From Ricinus communis (taxonomy: Eukaryota > Streptophyta > Magnoliopsida > Malpighiales > Euphorbiaceae): a stretch of DNA of 64,000 bases. This document shows, one piece after another, positions 47,501 to 58,139 of the stretch. The notes under the pieces were generated by a model, which searched no databases, had not been told where the DNA came from, and saw only the letters and a program-made list of their open reading frames with translations. Position 1 is the first letter of the stretch, and every line of letters starts with the position of its first letter. Where the stretch lies: assembly GCF_019578655.1 (NCBI RefSeq), contig NC_063263.1:5652001-5716000 (forward strand). Reading direction: 5' to 3'. The translations under genes and the position numbers were made by a program.

Positions 47501-49793
47501 TTTTCCTTCTCCATCTGAATAATTGTTTTGCTTTTTGTTGCCTCTGTGCTGCTTGTAACAGATGCATTTATACTGAAAAAAGGTAGCAAACAATCATAAG
47601 GAGCCAAACCCATAAATTGTAAAGCCCATTGAGAAGTGAATCAAAAGAATAAGAAAAAACAATATCAAGTCAAAAAATTTATCATCAGAACAGTAAGAAA
47701 ATATTTAGATAAACACCAAATTAGGAGCATCCTAGTCACAGAAATAAAAATGGAAGATGCTTGGGTCATATCAAAGAAAGAAATAAGAAATTGACATAAA
47801 ACCCAAAGAGCAACTTACTTTCCTTTCTTATCGGTATCAATAATTATTCTATTCTTTGAAAGTTGCTCTTGTATTAAGATCACCTGAAAGAGATTTTTGG
47901 CATCAAAAATGCAAATAAGAAAAACTATCACAAAAAGATAGGAAAATATAGAACTAAGTAAACTCAATGAAAATTGCAGGAAGAAGCAAATAAAAAAAAT
48001 ATAGCATCATCAAAGTGCACATGAAATTTTGTAGCATGGCCTTCACCTTCTAAAAGCCACTTATTCATCTACAGAAAGATCAAAACTTTAAATCACATTG
48101 CAATCATATTTTATTGTCATCAGTTTATCATGATTAAACACATGAACTGTTCACAATATGTAAGAACCATAACTCAAGTGGTCCAAGAAAGAGCTGCATT
48201 TAAGAGAAGTTCCTGCAACTAAAGCCATTTTCTGATTGCCTAGGCCTAAGTTTGTCATTCTGATAACTTAACAGCATTTTACTATGGTATCAAGTATAAC
48301 CCTCAATAGTATCTCAAGTATTCAGCCGCTCTCTTCAGCCAAATAACACATGCTTCAAGCGCAGAGTTGAATTGTATCAAGAAATTGCAAACCATACATG
48401 AAGGGCCTTGCAGAACATGCCGTCAAGGGAATCCTGATCGTCATTAAGTCAAGTTGTACAAACCATTGCAGTATGAAATGTGTGCACAAACGAACAACTT
48501 GCTTTAAATATTATTTCCAAAATGTTAAAACCATTAAAAGAGTTAGTAAATCACCTTTTCTGTTCCTTTTATGACAAAATATCCTCCAGGGTCCAGGGGG
48601 CACTCACCTAAAGTCAACAAACATTGTCTAATAAGAAGCATGGACGTAAATATATGCCACAACAAAAAGCCATATATGAGGTTAGGGCACACAAACCTAG
48701 CCTTGCTAGTTCAGCTTCGTCTTTTCCATATAATACACAACTGCGACTCCGCAACATGATAGGCATTCTTCCAATAACAACATCATTCTGCATGAACAAC
48801 TACAATTTATCCACAGCGACGTTTCCACACTACTAGATATAAGTACCAATTATGCTACTACTACCTTTTCCACTCTGGTTTTCTGATCATGGCTTCCGTA
48901 AATATACTCTACATTGACCAATATCGGTGCAGCATACCTAACATTCACAGCAAGTGCCAAACAGAGACAAATTCAGAAGTCCTTCAGTTTGACGACCTCA
49001 TGTATGCATACAAAGAAATACACGTATGCACATATTACTAGATATTTATCCAATGTCCATACATAAGCAAGTGAATAATGAAAGAAATAAAATGATACAA
49101 GCAAGGATGAATGGCTGCATACGTCTTGTCAGATAACCGGCACATATGAGGACTTAGTTGTTCACTAACACCGTCCATTATATCCGAAGGTGTACCAATT
49201 CTAACATCCTTAAACCTGGATAAAATTGACACGAAAACACAAATATATAAGCGAATTTAATCCATCAAATCAGATTATTCAAAAACACTAAATGAAGACG
49301 AACAAGAAAACAATCAAATAGGTACCTGAGATAAATCCCAGGATCAACAGTGGATACAATTCGATCATTAGCGCGAACAATCTTCTTTATACCAATGTTT
49401 ACAAAGTAATTAAATGAGTCCAAATGCTGCTTCACTAGTCCTCTAACCTGATCAGGACAATAACAGCCATTTAAAACTAATAGATAAACAAAATAAACTT
49501 AAATTTCTTTGTTATAGTACAAAATGAGTGTTACATTAATCGACTAATTAATTACCTTTAAGAACTCAGGAAGAAGCTGGAATTTATCGACGGCTGATTT
49601 AATAGGAGCAGTGAGCTTCTGCTTATCGATTAATTGCTCGACCAAATTTTGCCTTTAATTACACAGTTTAGGAGCAATCAAAACTCATTGCTTATTGACT
49701 AAGACCCTAAACAACTAACAAAAAAAATATAGAAAGGGGAAGAAGAACCTACTCATTGTTTCCAATAGAAGAATCTGTCTGCATAAGTCCCAT
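32403..49793 (-). CDS. NRPC2: DNA-directed RNA polymerase III subunit 2
   Basis: Second-largest catalytic subunit of nuclear RNA polymerase III, which makes tRNA, 5S rRNA and other small RNAs. Joining 38 exons gives 1152 residues, close to the family's usual 1130-1160. Visible hallmarks are [17 protein letters not shown] near 47-63, [12 protein letters not shown] (689-700), SGYDIEDA (761-768, with the acidic pair E766/D767 equivalent to the Mg-contacting pair of Rpb2), [12 protein letters not shown] (about 904-915), and a C-terminal zinc site CX2C-X14-CX2C (C1095, C1098, C1113, C1116). RPEVGDKFSS and the PHGFPSRMTVGK block match Pol III RPC2 better than Pol I, II, IV or V. Exons: 49753-49793, 49556-49652, 49326-49447, 49123-49215, 48865-48937, 48697-48787, 48555-48607, 47819-47883, 47467-47572, 47214-47324, 46745-46804, 45869-45907, 45675-45725, 45490-45588, 44648-44707, 44404-44496, 43380-43481, 43168-43278, 42915-43031, 41804-41920, 41642-41722, 40803-40907, 40644-40724, 40379-40510, 40243-40287, 38640-38717, 38433-38572, 38223-38304, 36835-36959, 36624-36759, 36412-36542, 35531-35656, 35386-35441, 35071-35141, 33651-33735, 33463-33566, 32659-32787, 32403-32453. 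Intron 25 uses a GC donor. The gene looks intact. Confidence 0.96.
33215..33375. mobile_element. hAT-like MITE in NRPC2 intron 36-37 region
   Basis: The left end TAGACCTGTTCGATGG and the right end, read on the other strand, TAGAACTGTTCATGG form inverted termini. The interior carries the GGGCC/GGCCC-rich phrases common in this plant MITE type. The flanking 8-mers CACGCAAC and TATGCAAA agree at five of eight positions with C/T changes, consistent with a decayed 8-bp hAT target duplication. It lies in the intron between the exons at 33463 and 32787. Confidence 0.6.
36960..38222. other. Large NRPC2 intron 28
   Basis: This 1263-bp intron separates the exons ending at 38223 and starting at 36959. 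Much of it is filled by a decayed LINE fragment. The splice borders are a normal GT (GTAATGC) donor and a CTGTAG acceptor. Confidence 0.75.
37290..37700 (+). pseudogene. LINE-type reverse transcriptase fragment, antisense in intron 28
   Basis: Plus-strand frames give [13 protein letters not shown], then [10 protein letters not shown], then [20 protein letters not shown] followed by WSMLHNW. In plant LINE reverse transcriptases the matching order is DLHMVFIDLEKAYD, IKDMYD and SPYLFALVMDELT with IPWCMLFADD. The catalytic FADD box has decayed to HNW, and frames change repeatedly, so the fragment is long dead. It lies opposite to NRPC2 and should be spliced out. Confidence 0.6.
39444..40025. mobile_element. 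Inverted-repeat element in NRPC2 intron 25
   Basis: The left end CTATGACGCACGGACACGGA and the right end, read on the other strand, CTATGAAGCACTGACACTCC form imperfect termini. The repeated GGACAC/GTCC wording (for example GTGTCCATGTCCCC near 39959-39972) is typical of a widespread plant DNA-transposon relic. The length is about 582 bp. Flanking ATGCAAAT and ATGAAAAC could be a decayed 8-bp duplication. There is no intact frame. Confidence 0.45.
40238..40243 (-). other. GC-AG intron donor in NRPC2
   Basis: Exon 25 ends ...AACCAG and continues GCAAGT on the minus strand. The next exon starts TTATTCCGGATGGACTC after TTTGTAG and keeps the frame ([12 protein letters not shown]). The flanking CAG and AAGT are the strong context expected at the roughly one percent of plant introns that use GC. 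Confidence 0.85.
44517..44592. repeat. Compound GA/GT/GA microsatellite in NRPC2 intron 15
   Basis: About 17 GA units are followed by about 11 GT units and then GA units again. It sits between the exons ending at 44648 and starting at 44496, only about 20 bases upstream of the latter's acceptor as transcribed (on the minus strand it reads CT/AC-rich, pyrimidine-biased at its ends). Confidence 0.9.
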
Positions 49794-51585
49794 GGTTTAT
49801 TATGGTCTGCTTTGATTGATCAAATTAAATTGAATGTTAATTAATTGTTCAATTTTGTAATGGAAATGAAAGGAATTAGGTTCTCTTTTATTCGTTTGAT
49901 TTTGCAGAGAAAGTTTGCTGTTTGGAAAATGGAGCCAGTTAGAACCATAGGCATAAACCCTTTTTCTAAAACCCTCTTCTGCCCATTGCGTCGGATCCGG
50001 GTCAATCTCGAACTGATAATTGGTGTAGTATTGTATGCCGTATGCGGTTCTACGTATTTAGCCGGGTTTTTCTTGTTCAAATTTAACCGGGTATATTGGA
50101 TTGGATCAACATAATCTTTATTTTAGTTTTATCTTTTTAGATAAATCTTTATTTTAGTTCGGATAGTATTAAAATCAAAATATATTGAAATCAGTTGATA
50201 AAAAGAAATTGTAATGAGTTCATTTATTACAGTCCAGTCTTTCTAATGGTAATTAAATCTTGAATTTTTTTGTTTCCAATATCCAAATAAAAACCTTTTA
50301 TTCAAATCATAAAAGAAAATTATGAAGAAACGAATCAAATTACTTTTAGGATAATTTGATTTTTATTTCTCTTGAATTTCTCAGGAAAATATAAGAATAA
50401 GAAAGTTGACCTATTTTTATTTGACTTTTTATACACTTTTATTCTTTCTTACTCTATATTTTCTTTGTTAGTATTTAAACAAATAAATCGGCCTTTTATT
50501 TGTATTTGTACTCTAGACATTGACTTGATAAATTTTAGTCGCTAAATACATATTTATTTTTTTGAATTTATATTGATTAGTTAATTTGATATTTTAATTT
50601 TTAATTTATTCTAATAAATATTTAAATTTTATTTTTTCCAATATCTAAAATAACTTTCAATTTAAACTACCATACATTTGAATTTTATTATCTTATAATT
50701 TTAAACACTTTCATACAATATATATAGATGTATTGAATGAAGACACAAACGGTAAAATATAATTTAAAAAAAAAAATTTAAGCCTCTATTAGATTACATT
50801 AAAAATTAAATTTTTAAACTGACCAAATATCCAAAATTTGTAATATAAATATGCACTTGACCAATTTTAGTTTATCTAAAACTTTTTCTTTATATTATGA
50901 ATTGCATGAATTGGTAGCATAAACACATTGATCTTTAATGTATTTAATAGATCTTCTTCTCATTTTTTTTATTTTTTAATGTATTTAATAGAATAATCTA
51001 TTAGAAATTCTCTTTTTCTATGAGCTGCATAATTTAATAATATTATATTTTGTAAAATGGATTTATTTTTCTATTGTATAAATTGGAAGGATCTAAAAAA
51101 CAACATTTTACTCGATATGCCATATTCTTTTATTTATTCGTTTAAAAAGGCACGATATTGCTATTTAATAGATTGGAAGTATTATTATATATATATATAT
51201 ATATATATAACTATATTTGATTATTTCCAGCTATGTCAGTTTTCTTAGATTTTTACAGTATTACCTTTGCATTCCTTAGGTCAAGTTTTTAACATCATGC
51301 TTGTATTGGTATGTGCATAGGCATAATACATTTTCTGGGTAACTTGAAAAAAAAAAAAAAAACTCATTACCTCTATGATTTTCAAGTTGAGCCTGTTGAA
51401 TACTTCAAGTTGTTAAATTAGTTTATAATTGTTGTCCTAAGCTCAATTTTGATTCAATTCAACTTTTTAATTTTATAAATTGTTATTTTTAACCCCTTCG
51501 GTTATAGATATCATGCATGTGTGTTTTAGACAATCTAAAAAACACGTAAATATAAATAAAATAATAATATATTTAAATTTAAATT
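49794..51585. other. NRPC2 upstream region and AT-rich DNA
   Basis: The first 300 bases are the presumed NRPC2 promoter and leader. On the minus strand they contain ATGGGCAGAAGAGGGTTTTA and, further on, AAGGGTTTATG: a TGGGC site-II-like word next to AGGGTTT telo-box-like words, a pairing common upstream of plant ribosome and RNA-polymerase genes. A GC-richer patch lies at 49980-50100. From 50110 to 51585 the DNA is AT-rich with a TA run at about 51187-51210 and no gene. Confidence 0.45.
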
Positions 51586-52258
51586 AATAAAAATACATAA
51601 ATAGTTCCATAAACTTGTTCCACTTTTGCAATTGGCTCCTGAACTCAACTTTTTGTCATCTAAAAACATAAGTTCGAGTAAAATAATAATAAATTTAAAA
51701 TATAAAAGAAGTAACTAATATAAAATAAAAAATAGTGAGTTTTAGTTCTTAAATAAAACTCATTGTCTTCTATTATCCGATAAATATTTTCTTATTATGC
51801 TTACAGGTGTGGTTATAACCTATGAGCATAAAAAGAAGTCCTGATGGCAGAAAAGCTAAAGAATTACAACGATTTATTTCAGTCATTTAGAATATATATA
51901 TATATATATTTTATTAAATTAATAAAATAATTTTAATATACAATAAATGATACATTAATCCAACGCGCTTAACTTCCATTTGTGAATGACTTAAATATAA
52001 CAACTTGTGAAGTTCATATGCGCAATTGAATCGAAGTTGAGTTTAGAGGGCCAATTACAAAAACAGAACAAGTTCAAAAGTTAAATTATATATTTTGCCT
52101 ATTATAAATAATATCGTTAGTAAGAATTTTATTACTATCATTAGTGAATGAGTTAAAAATAACTAGTAAAGTTGAAAATCCAAGTGATTCAAAGTTGAAT
52201 TTTGGGGGCCAATTGCAAAAACAGAACGAATTCAAGGGGCCATTTATGTATTTAGTCA
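51586..52258. mobile_element. Inverted-repeat element with internal 162-bp tandem duplication
   Basis: The left end AAATACATAAATAGTTCC is mirrored at the right by ...GGGGCCATTTATGTATTT. Left-arm TGCAATTGGCTCCTGAACTC mirrors two right-hand copies of AGTTGA..GGGCCAATT..CAAAAACAGAAC. The right side is itself a tandem duplication: GAATGA at 51984 and again at 52146, about 162 bases apart. It is non-coding. Similar wording (GGCTAAATACATAACTAAC) recurs at about 56695, so this is a dispersed family. Confidence 0.5.
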
Positions 52259-52719
52259 AATCAATACTATTAGACATATGTGTGTTTATAATGTTATATG
52301 TGTTTTACACACTTTTGTATTGGAAATTATGTGAATTTTAATCAAATGTTCTCTATTATCCCATATTGCTTAGAAACACATAGTTCAATGTGTTAATAAC
52401 AAGGGGACTTTGCCTCTGAGTTTGGACTCCAAGGGGTACCCACTTTTATGGAAGAGAGGATGTAAATCAATACCGTGTGCACGCGCCGCTATCGTTCGTC
52501 CGTCTGTGATATTGCTAGATGGATTGATAATTATTTTTTATATAAAATTTATTTAAATAAATATATTTTTTTAATAAGTAAACCTAAGATTACGTATATG
52601 AACAACCCATGATTTTCTCCCAGATATCTCCTTGATTTGTCTCCTTTATTTTTCTTCACATTTTTATTTTTCAAATGCTTATATATATACATTTAGTTCT
52701 TTTTTCAAGATCATCTCTT

Positions 52720-52970
52720 CAATTTGATTTTATACATTCTATTTACAGTACTGCTTTTTGATTCTACGCATTAGAGAGGATGTTTGTCTTGTTGATCTTC
52801 TCCTTGTGCAATGAAGATCAAGATAGAGGTTTACTCTAGGTTGTTTTATCCTAGAGACATCAGGGCCATCACTGCTTGCACAATCTTGAGCAAAGCAGTG
52901 AAACGTCTTCAAGAGAGTGACCTAGTCTGCGACTCGGCTTATTTATTTGGTAATATTATTTTTGGTTATT
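52720..52970 (+). repeat. Left LTR part of a copia relic
   Basis: This segment contains TTTTATACATTCTATTTACA, TTCTCCTTGTGCAATGAAGA, TAGGTTGTTTTATCCTA and AGTGACCTAGTCTGCGACTC. It is repeated in direct orientation about 2.4 kb downstream, as expected of the two LTRs of one element. The 5' boundary could lie anywhere up to about 52340 and was not fixed. Confidence 0.6.
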
Positions 52971-53054
52971 TGCTTTATGTCTTAACAATTTTAAGATGCT
53001 TATGTATCTACCATGTCTTATACTCTATGTCTTCTATCAAAATTATTTATGTTG

Positions 53055-55125
53055 CTGTTGATCTGAACAAACCATTTCGTTTTGAGGGCTTATATTTTAA
53101 GAGATGGAAGCAAAATTTTTTTTTTTTATTTAACTACCAAAAGAACTTGCCTATGTTTGTACATGAGAAACCTGTGCTCTAAGGAATTCGGGACTTGGAA
53201 TGAAAATATTTTTTTATGCAAGAATTACATCTTGAATGGCTTATCTAATGATCTCTATGACTGCTACGATACTGACAAGTTTGCAAAAGAAATTTAGGAG
53301 GCATCATAGAAGAAGTATGACACAGAGGAGGTTGGAACCAAGAAATATATTGTCAGCTAATACCTCAAATACCAAATGACTGATGACAAATCTATAGAGG
53401 CTCAATCACATGAACTTCAGAAGATTGCACATGAAATAATCTCTAAAGATATATCTCTTGATATACAATTTCAAGTTGTTGTTTTGATTGATAAATTGCC
53501 TTCTAATTGGAAAGACTTTAAAATTTCCTTAAGCATACAACTAAGAATTTTCCTTAGAGAGTTTAGTTATTCGTCTTCATATTGAAGAGGAAGCCCAAAA
53601 ATAGGATAAAAAAATGACATACTTATGGTTTCTAAGATTATTGTTGCTACTCTTAAACTAAATGAAAAGAATATGAAAAATCAGAATCGTAATCGCAACC
53701 AGAATCGCACTAACAACAGAAATAAGCATGTTCCACAATTCAAGCAAGAAATCAACCCCCTTCAAGGAATTATCGGTAGAGTTAATGTGCTATAACTGTA
53801 ATAAGCCAGGTCACTTGGCACGGAATTTGCCAGAATAGACATTGTCCTATTTCTCAGGCGAGCCTTACCAAAGAGCTATTTTGTTATAATTTCTTAAATA
53901 AACATGATTGAAGGATCTGAAGGATGGTGGGTAGACATTGGTGCTTTTTGCCATATATGTTATGATCGTGTTATGTTTGAGACATACACTAAAATTAAAG
54001 ATAAAAAGGTAGTGTTGGGTGATTCTCACTCTACTGTTATTGTTGGTTCTAATACAATAGAACTGAGGTTTACCTCTGGAAAGACTCTAGCACTCAAAGA
54101 TGTGTTGTATACTCCAAAGATGAGAAAAAATATAATTTCAGGTATCCCCTTAATAGGGCCGGTTTTACTCAAACTATTGAAGTTGATTTGTACACTCTTA
54201 CTAAGATTAATGTTTTTATTGGGAAAGGGTATGCAACTCATGGAATGTTTAAGTTGAATGTTGACGCTAAAAAAATGATTCCTTCTGCTTATATGTTGTG
54301 TTCTTTAAATACTTGCCATGCTCGTAATTGTCATTGTTAATAAGAGTATCATTAAAAAATATGAGTAATTTAGATTTGATTCATAGACTGTCTTTAAACA
54401 ATTTTGAGAAATATGACTTTTGCAGTCAAGCTAAGATTACTAAAAGCCACATAAATCAGTACCAAAAGAATACGAACCTCTTGATTTAATTCATTATGAT
54501 ATCTGTGAACTTGATGGTGTTTAACAAGAAATGAAAAATGATATTCCATTACTTTTATTAATGATTTTTATATTATACTTTTGTTTATCTTATGAAAAAT
54601 AAAAATGAAGCTTTTGAAATGTTTAAGTTATTTTTAACTGAAGTTGAGTATCAGTTTAGCAGAAAAATAAAAAGATTTCATTATGATAGAGGCACCGGAT
54701 ATGAATCAAATGATTTTAATGATTTTTATAAATTTAATGGCACAATTAATGAAAGGATCGCTCCTTACTCACATGAAATGAAAGGTAAAGCTGAAAGAAA
54801 AAATTGTAACTTTTGAAAAATTATGATTTTTGCCGAATCTATTATTATTGTTTTACTTAACTCCGGTGACACCTCTGATTGGTAGGAAGAAATATTATTG
54901 ACTATTTACTATATATTTAATAGAGTTCCTAAATCAATAAGCAACTTTTCTCCTTATGAAATTTTAAAAAATAAGAAACCAAATCTATGTTATTTTAAAA
55001 CTTGAAATTGTCTTGCTTATTTTTGTATTTCTTATTCTAAAAGATATAAGCTTGCAAGTATAGCATATAAATGTGTGTTTGTTGGTTATATTGAGAATAA
55101 TAAAAAGCTTATAGATTTTATGATT
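53055..55125 (+). pseudogene. Decayed Ty1/copia gag-protease-integrase
   Basis: Plus-strand blocks follow copia order. UBN2-type gag reads FRFEGLYFKRWKQ, FLCKNYILNGLSNDLYDCYD and FQVVVLIDKLPSNWKDFK (53070-53530). The zinc knuckle CYNCNKPGHLARNLPE (about 53790) has lost its last cysteine. Protease WWVDIGAFCHIC (about 53925) has DIG where active enzymes have DTG or DSG. Pre-integrase and integrase core follow with FKLFLTEVEYQFSRKIKRFH and APYSHEMKGKAERKN (54590-54810), then FNRVPKSISNFSPYE and KCVFVGY. The sequence stops there and meets the right LTR, so reverse transcriptase and RNase H are deleted. Many stops and frameshifts are present. Confidence 0.85.
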
Positions 55126-55139
55126 TGCTTAACTATGTT

Positions 55140-55395
55140 ATTATTCTCTTCAATATAATTTTATACATTTTATTTCTAATCCTGCTTTATGATTCCGAGC
55201 ATTAGAAAAGGTGTTTGTATTATTAGTCTTCTCCTTGTGCAGTGAAGATCAAAATAAAGGTTTATTCTAGGTTGTTTTATCCTAAGGACGTTAAGACATC
55301 ACTACTTGCACAATCTTGAGCAAAGCCGCGAAACGTCTTAAAGAGAGTGACCTAGTCCACAACTCAGTTTATCTGTTTGGTAATATTGTTTCGAT
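55140..55395 (+). repeat. Right LTR part of the copia relic
   Basis: A direct repeat of 52720-52970: TTTTATACATTTTATTTCTA, TTCTCCTTGTGCAGTGAAGA, TAGGTTGTTTTATCCTA and AGTGACCTAGTCCACAACTC. Both copies end with TTTGGTAATATT. Substitutions between the two are numerous, so the insertion is old. Confidence 0.6.
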
Positions 55396-58134
55396 TCCTT
55401 ACTTTCTATTTCAACACTTTAGCTAATTCAAAATACTTTCATGCCAACCAATGATTAGTGATGTGGCCATAAACATCTCTTAAAATTTTTATATTATTAC
55501 TTACTCGATTATTTTCTTTTTTTCTTTTTTTTTTTTTTCAAAATTCCTTTCTCTGCAATTTTTTGTATCTCCCTTCATGGTTTCTTTTTCTCTTTTCAAT
55601 ATATCGTTCTCTGTAAATTTATGTATCTTTGTCTATTCTTTTCAATCTCTCAAAATTCATAAAGAAAGTAAAAGAAAATTAAGTTCTAAAATAGCTTAAT
55701 ACTAATGAAAATAAAATTTATAGAAAAGAAAAAAATCCTCCACGAGTTTCCTTTCTTAAATTTTCCTTTTTATTTTCTTTATTGTCATTGTTTACATTTA
55801 TATAAAAGAAAATAGAAAAAATCAGTTGTTGTATGGAGAATGGATGTTTATGACCACGACGGTTATGGCTATGGTGTTTAAAGAAGAAGGTTTATGCAAG
55901 GAGAGGGAACAACTTGTTATTTTCATTCTCATCAGCTATATGTCGAAAGTTTCTTAATTTCGCGAAGGTGCTCCTAGCGGGAGTTCTTCATCATATTGGA
56001 TTATCACATTTCTTCTTCAACCGAGCATCATAATATGTCAAATTATTATAATTTCTTTTGTGGGTAATTCATTCTTTGGGTTAATTATTTAGATCAAACA
56101 AAAAACAATGAATCTATGTGTCTTGGTTAGTTTGTGTTTAATAGAAACTAACTTTATTAATCAATAAATTTTTTTTTGTTAATTAATCATTTCTATTCTT
56201 TGTAACTTATTTTTATATTTTTATTTTGGAGCATTTATACTATGAATGTGTATTCTCTTTGATGATTTTTTTAAGCTTTTAGTTTTTGAATTCTTTTATT
56301 GGTGCATATATAATTTTTGTGGCATGAAATTAGTTTTTTTTTATTTTATTTTCTCTTTGGAATTCATTTGCTATTTGAATACTTTTGTACAATAATATTA
56401 AACATTTTGGAGATAAAAATTATTTAAAAAACAAAATAAAGGAAAGAGAAAATTTTAGAAGAAGAGAATATTGTATGCACATGTCACACTTTTAAAGAGG
56501 CTCACTTGCTTAATAACATTTGAGAGAACATGTCCTTCCACATAAGCATGCATGTTTTTTATAGTATTTAATTAAGCAATTTAAGGTACTCAATAAGTTC
56601 AACTTGAAGATCATGGGAGCAATAAGTTATTTCATGCAAATTGGAGTGCTAATAGATGTATTATGCCTACATGCACACATTTGCATTTTTTATGGCTAAA
56701 TACATAACTAACTTTTTAAACTTGACATGTTTATGCAATTGCCCCTTCAACTTCTCTTTGATTTAATTGACTCTTTAAACCTCACAGATTTTCTATTTTA
56801 ACCCTTTGAGAGATGGGAATTATACGTGTTCACTACATGTCTGTTGAAAAACATATCGTGATATAGTTCAATTTATTAAATATTGTAACTTAATATTATT
56901 AAATTAAATATAAATTAACATTTTAAGACTTTCTTTTATCAATTTTAAGACTTTTTTCCTACAATTAAAATAATGAGTTAACCTCTTGAGAGATGAGAGT
57001 TATACATGTTTACTGCATGTCCGTTGAACAACATATTGTGATAAAATTTAGTGAGTTAAATATTATAACTTAATATTATTATGTTAAAAACCAAAAAAAA
57101 AAAAAATTTTGGAATTATATACCAAAACTCATTGTTTTAATTATAGGAAGAAAGCCTTACAATTTTAGTTTCTATTTAATTGCAATTGAGAATTGTAAAT
57201 TGAAAAATGATTTAGAGCTTTTAAGTGTCTGTTGTACACATCAGCATGAGTTGTTTGAAATGCACTTAATCCCTAATTTATCTTGAAGAAAATGGCATTG
57301 CCGAGTGAGAGTGTTCGTTGTGCTTATTGTAATCCTAAATTATAGTTATTGTCACTTAAAAAGGTGAGTTTATTTGACCGTTAATTTGCGATTTAAAAAG
57401 TCTGATATTGATTTAACAATCAAATAATGACGTTTTGAGTTATTAAGCTCAAAACCCATATTGTAAAATACGAGAAATATGATAATGATGGTTGATCGGT
57501 GAAGATGGCAAAATTCTTGACAATTGAGATTTTTTAACAGTGAAATACTTCTTTTTGTCATGATTTGTAACCACATATCTCTTTTTAGCTAAAAAAAATT
57601 ACATACTTAAAGTTGTCCACAAGGTACTTTTATGTACTTATCTCTAAATATTATTTACCTAGTGTAGTTTGGTCTAATATATGAGTTGGTTCCTGCATTT
57701 TTTCCTATTACATTAAAACTTTATTGAGTTTTAATAAAACTAATTACTACCCCTTTCGTGTTTGTTGAATGACTAAACTGGTAATTTAATATTACAATTT
57801 GATAGTTGAATTTATTATCAAGTATCAAACTCGTCTAAAATTAATTTTATTCTCAAATTAGAATAAAATCTTATTTTTAGCACAAGTTAGTTTTAGTATC
57901 TAACTAAAATAATAGATTTAATATTAATTTTTTTGCTCTAATTTTTTTATTTTTAATACAATTTAATTCAAGTAAATTTAAATATTTTAAAACTAATTAT
58001 ATTTACAATAGTATTATTAAATTATTATATAATTTAATTTTACTTACTAATATAAAATAAAACATTTCTAGTTAAAAAATTTCAATCTATTATTATTTTT
58101 ATTATATATTATAATTAAACTATATAAAAAGTAA
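55396..58134. other. Gene-free DNA with a 180-bp tandem duplication
   Basis: I see no gene. At about 56690-57090 a repeat related to the element at 51586 appears, and within it a unit beginning near 56801 (TTGAGAGATGGGAATTATAC) is duplicated at 56981 (TTGAGAGATGAGAGTTATAC), a period of 180. T and A homopolymer runs are frequent elsewhere. Confidence 0.55.
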
Positions 58135-58139
58135 AAATT

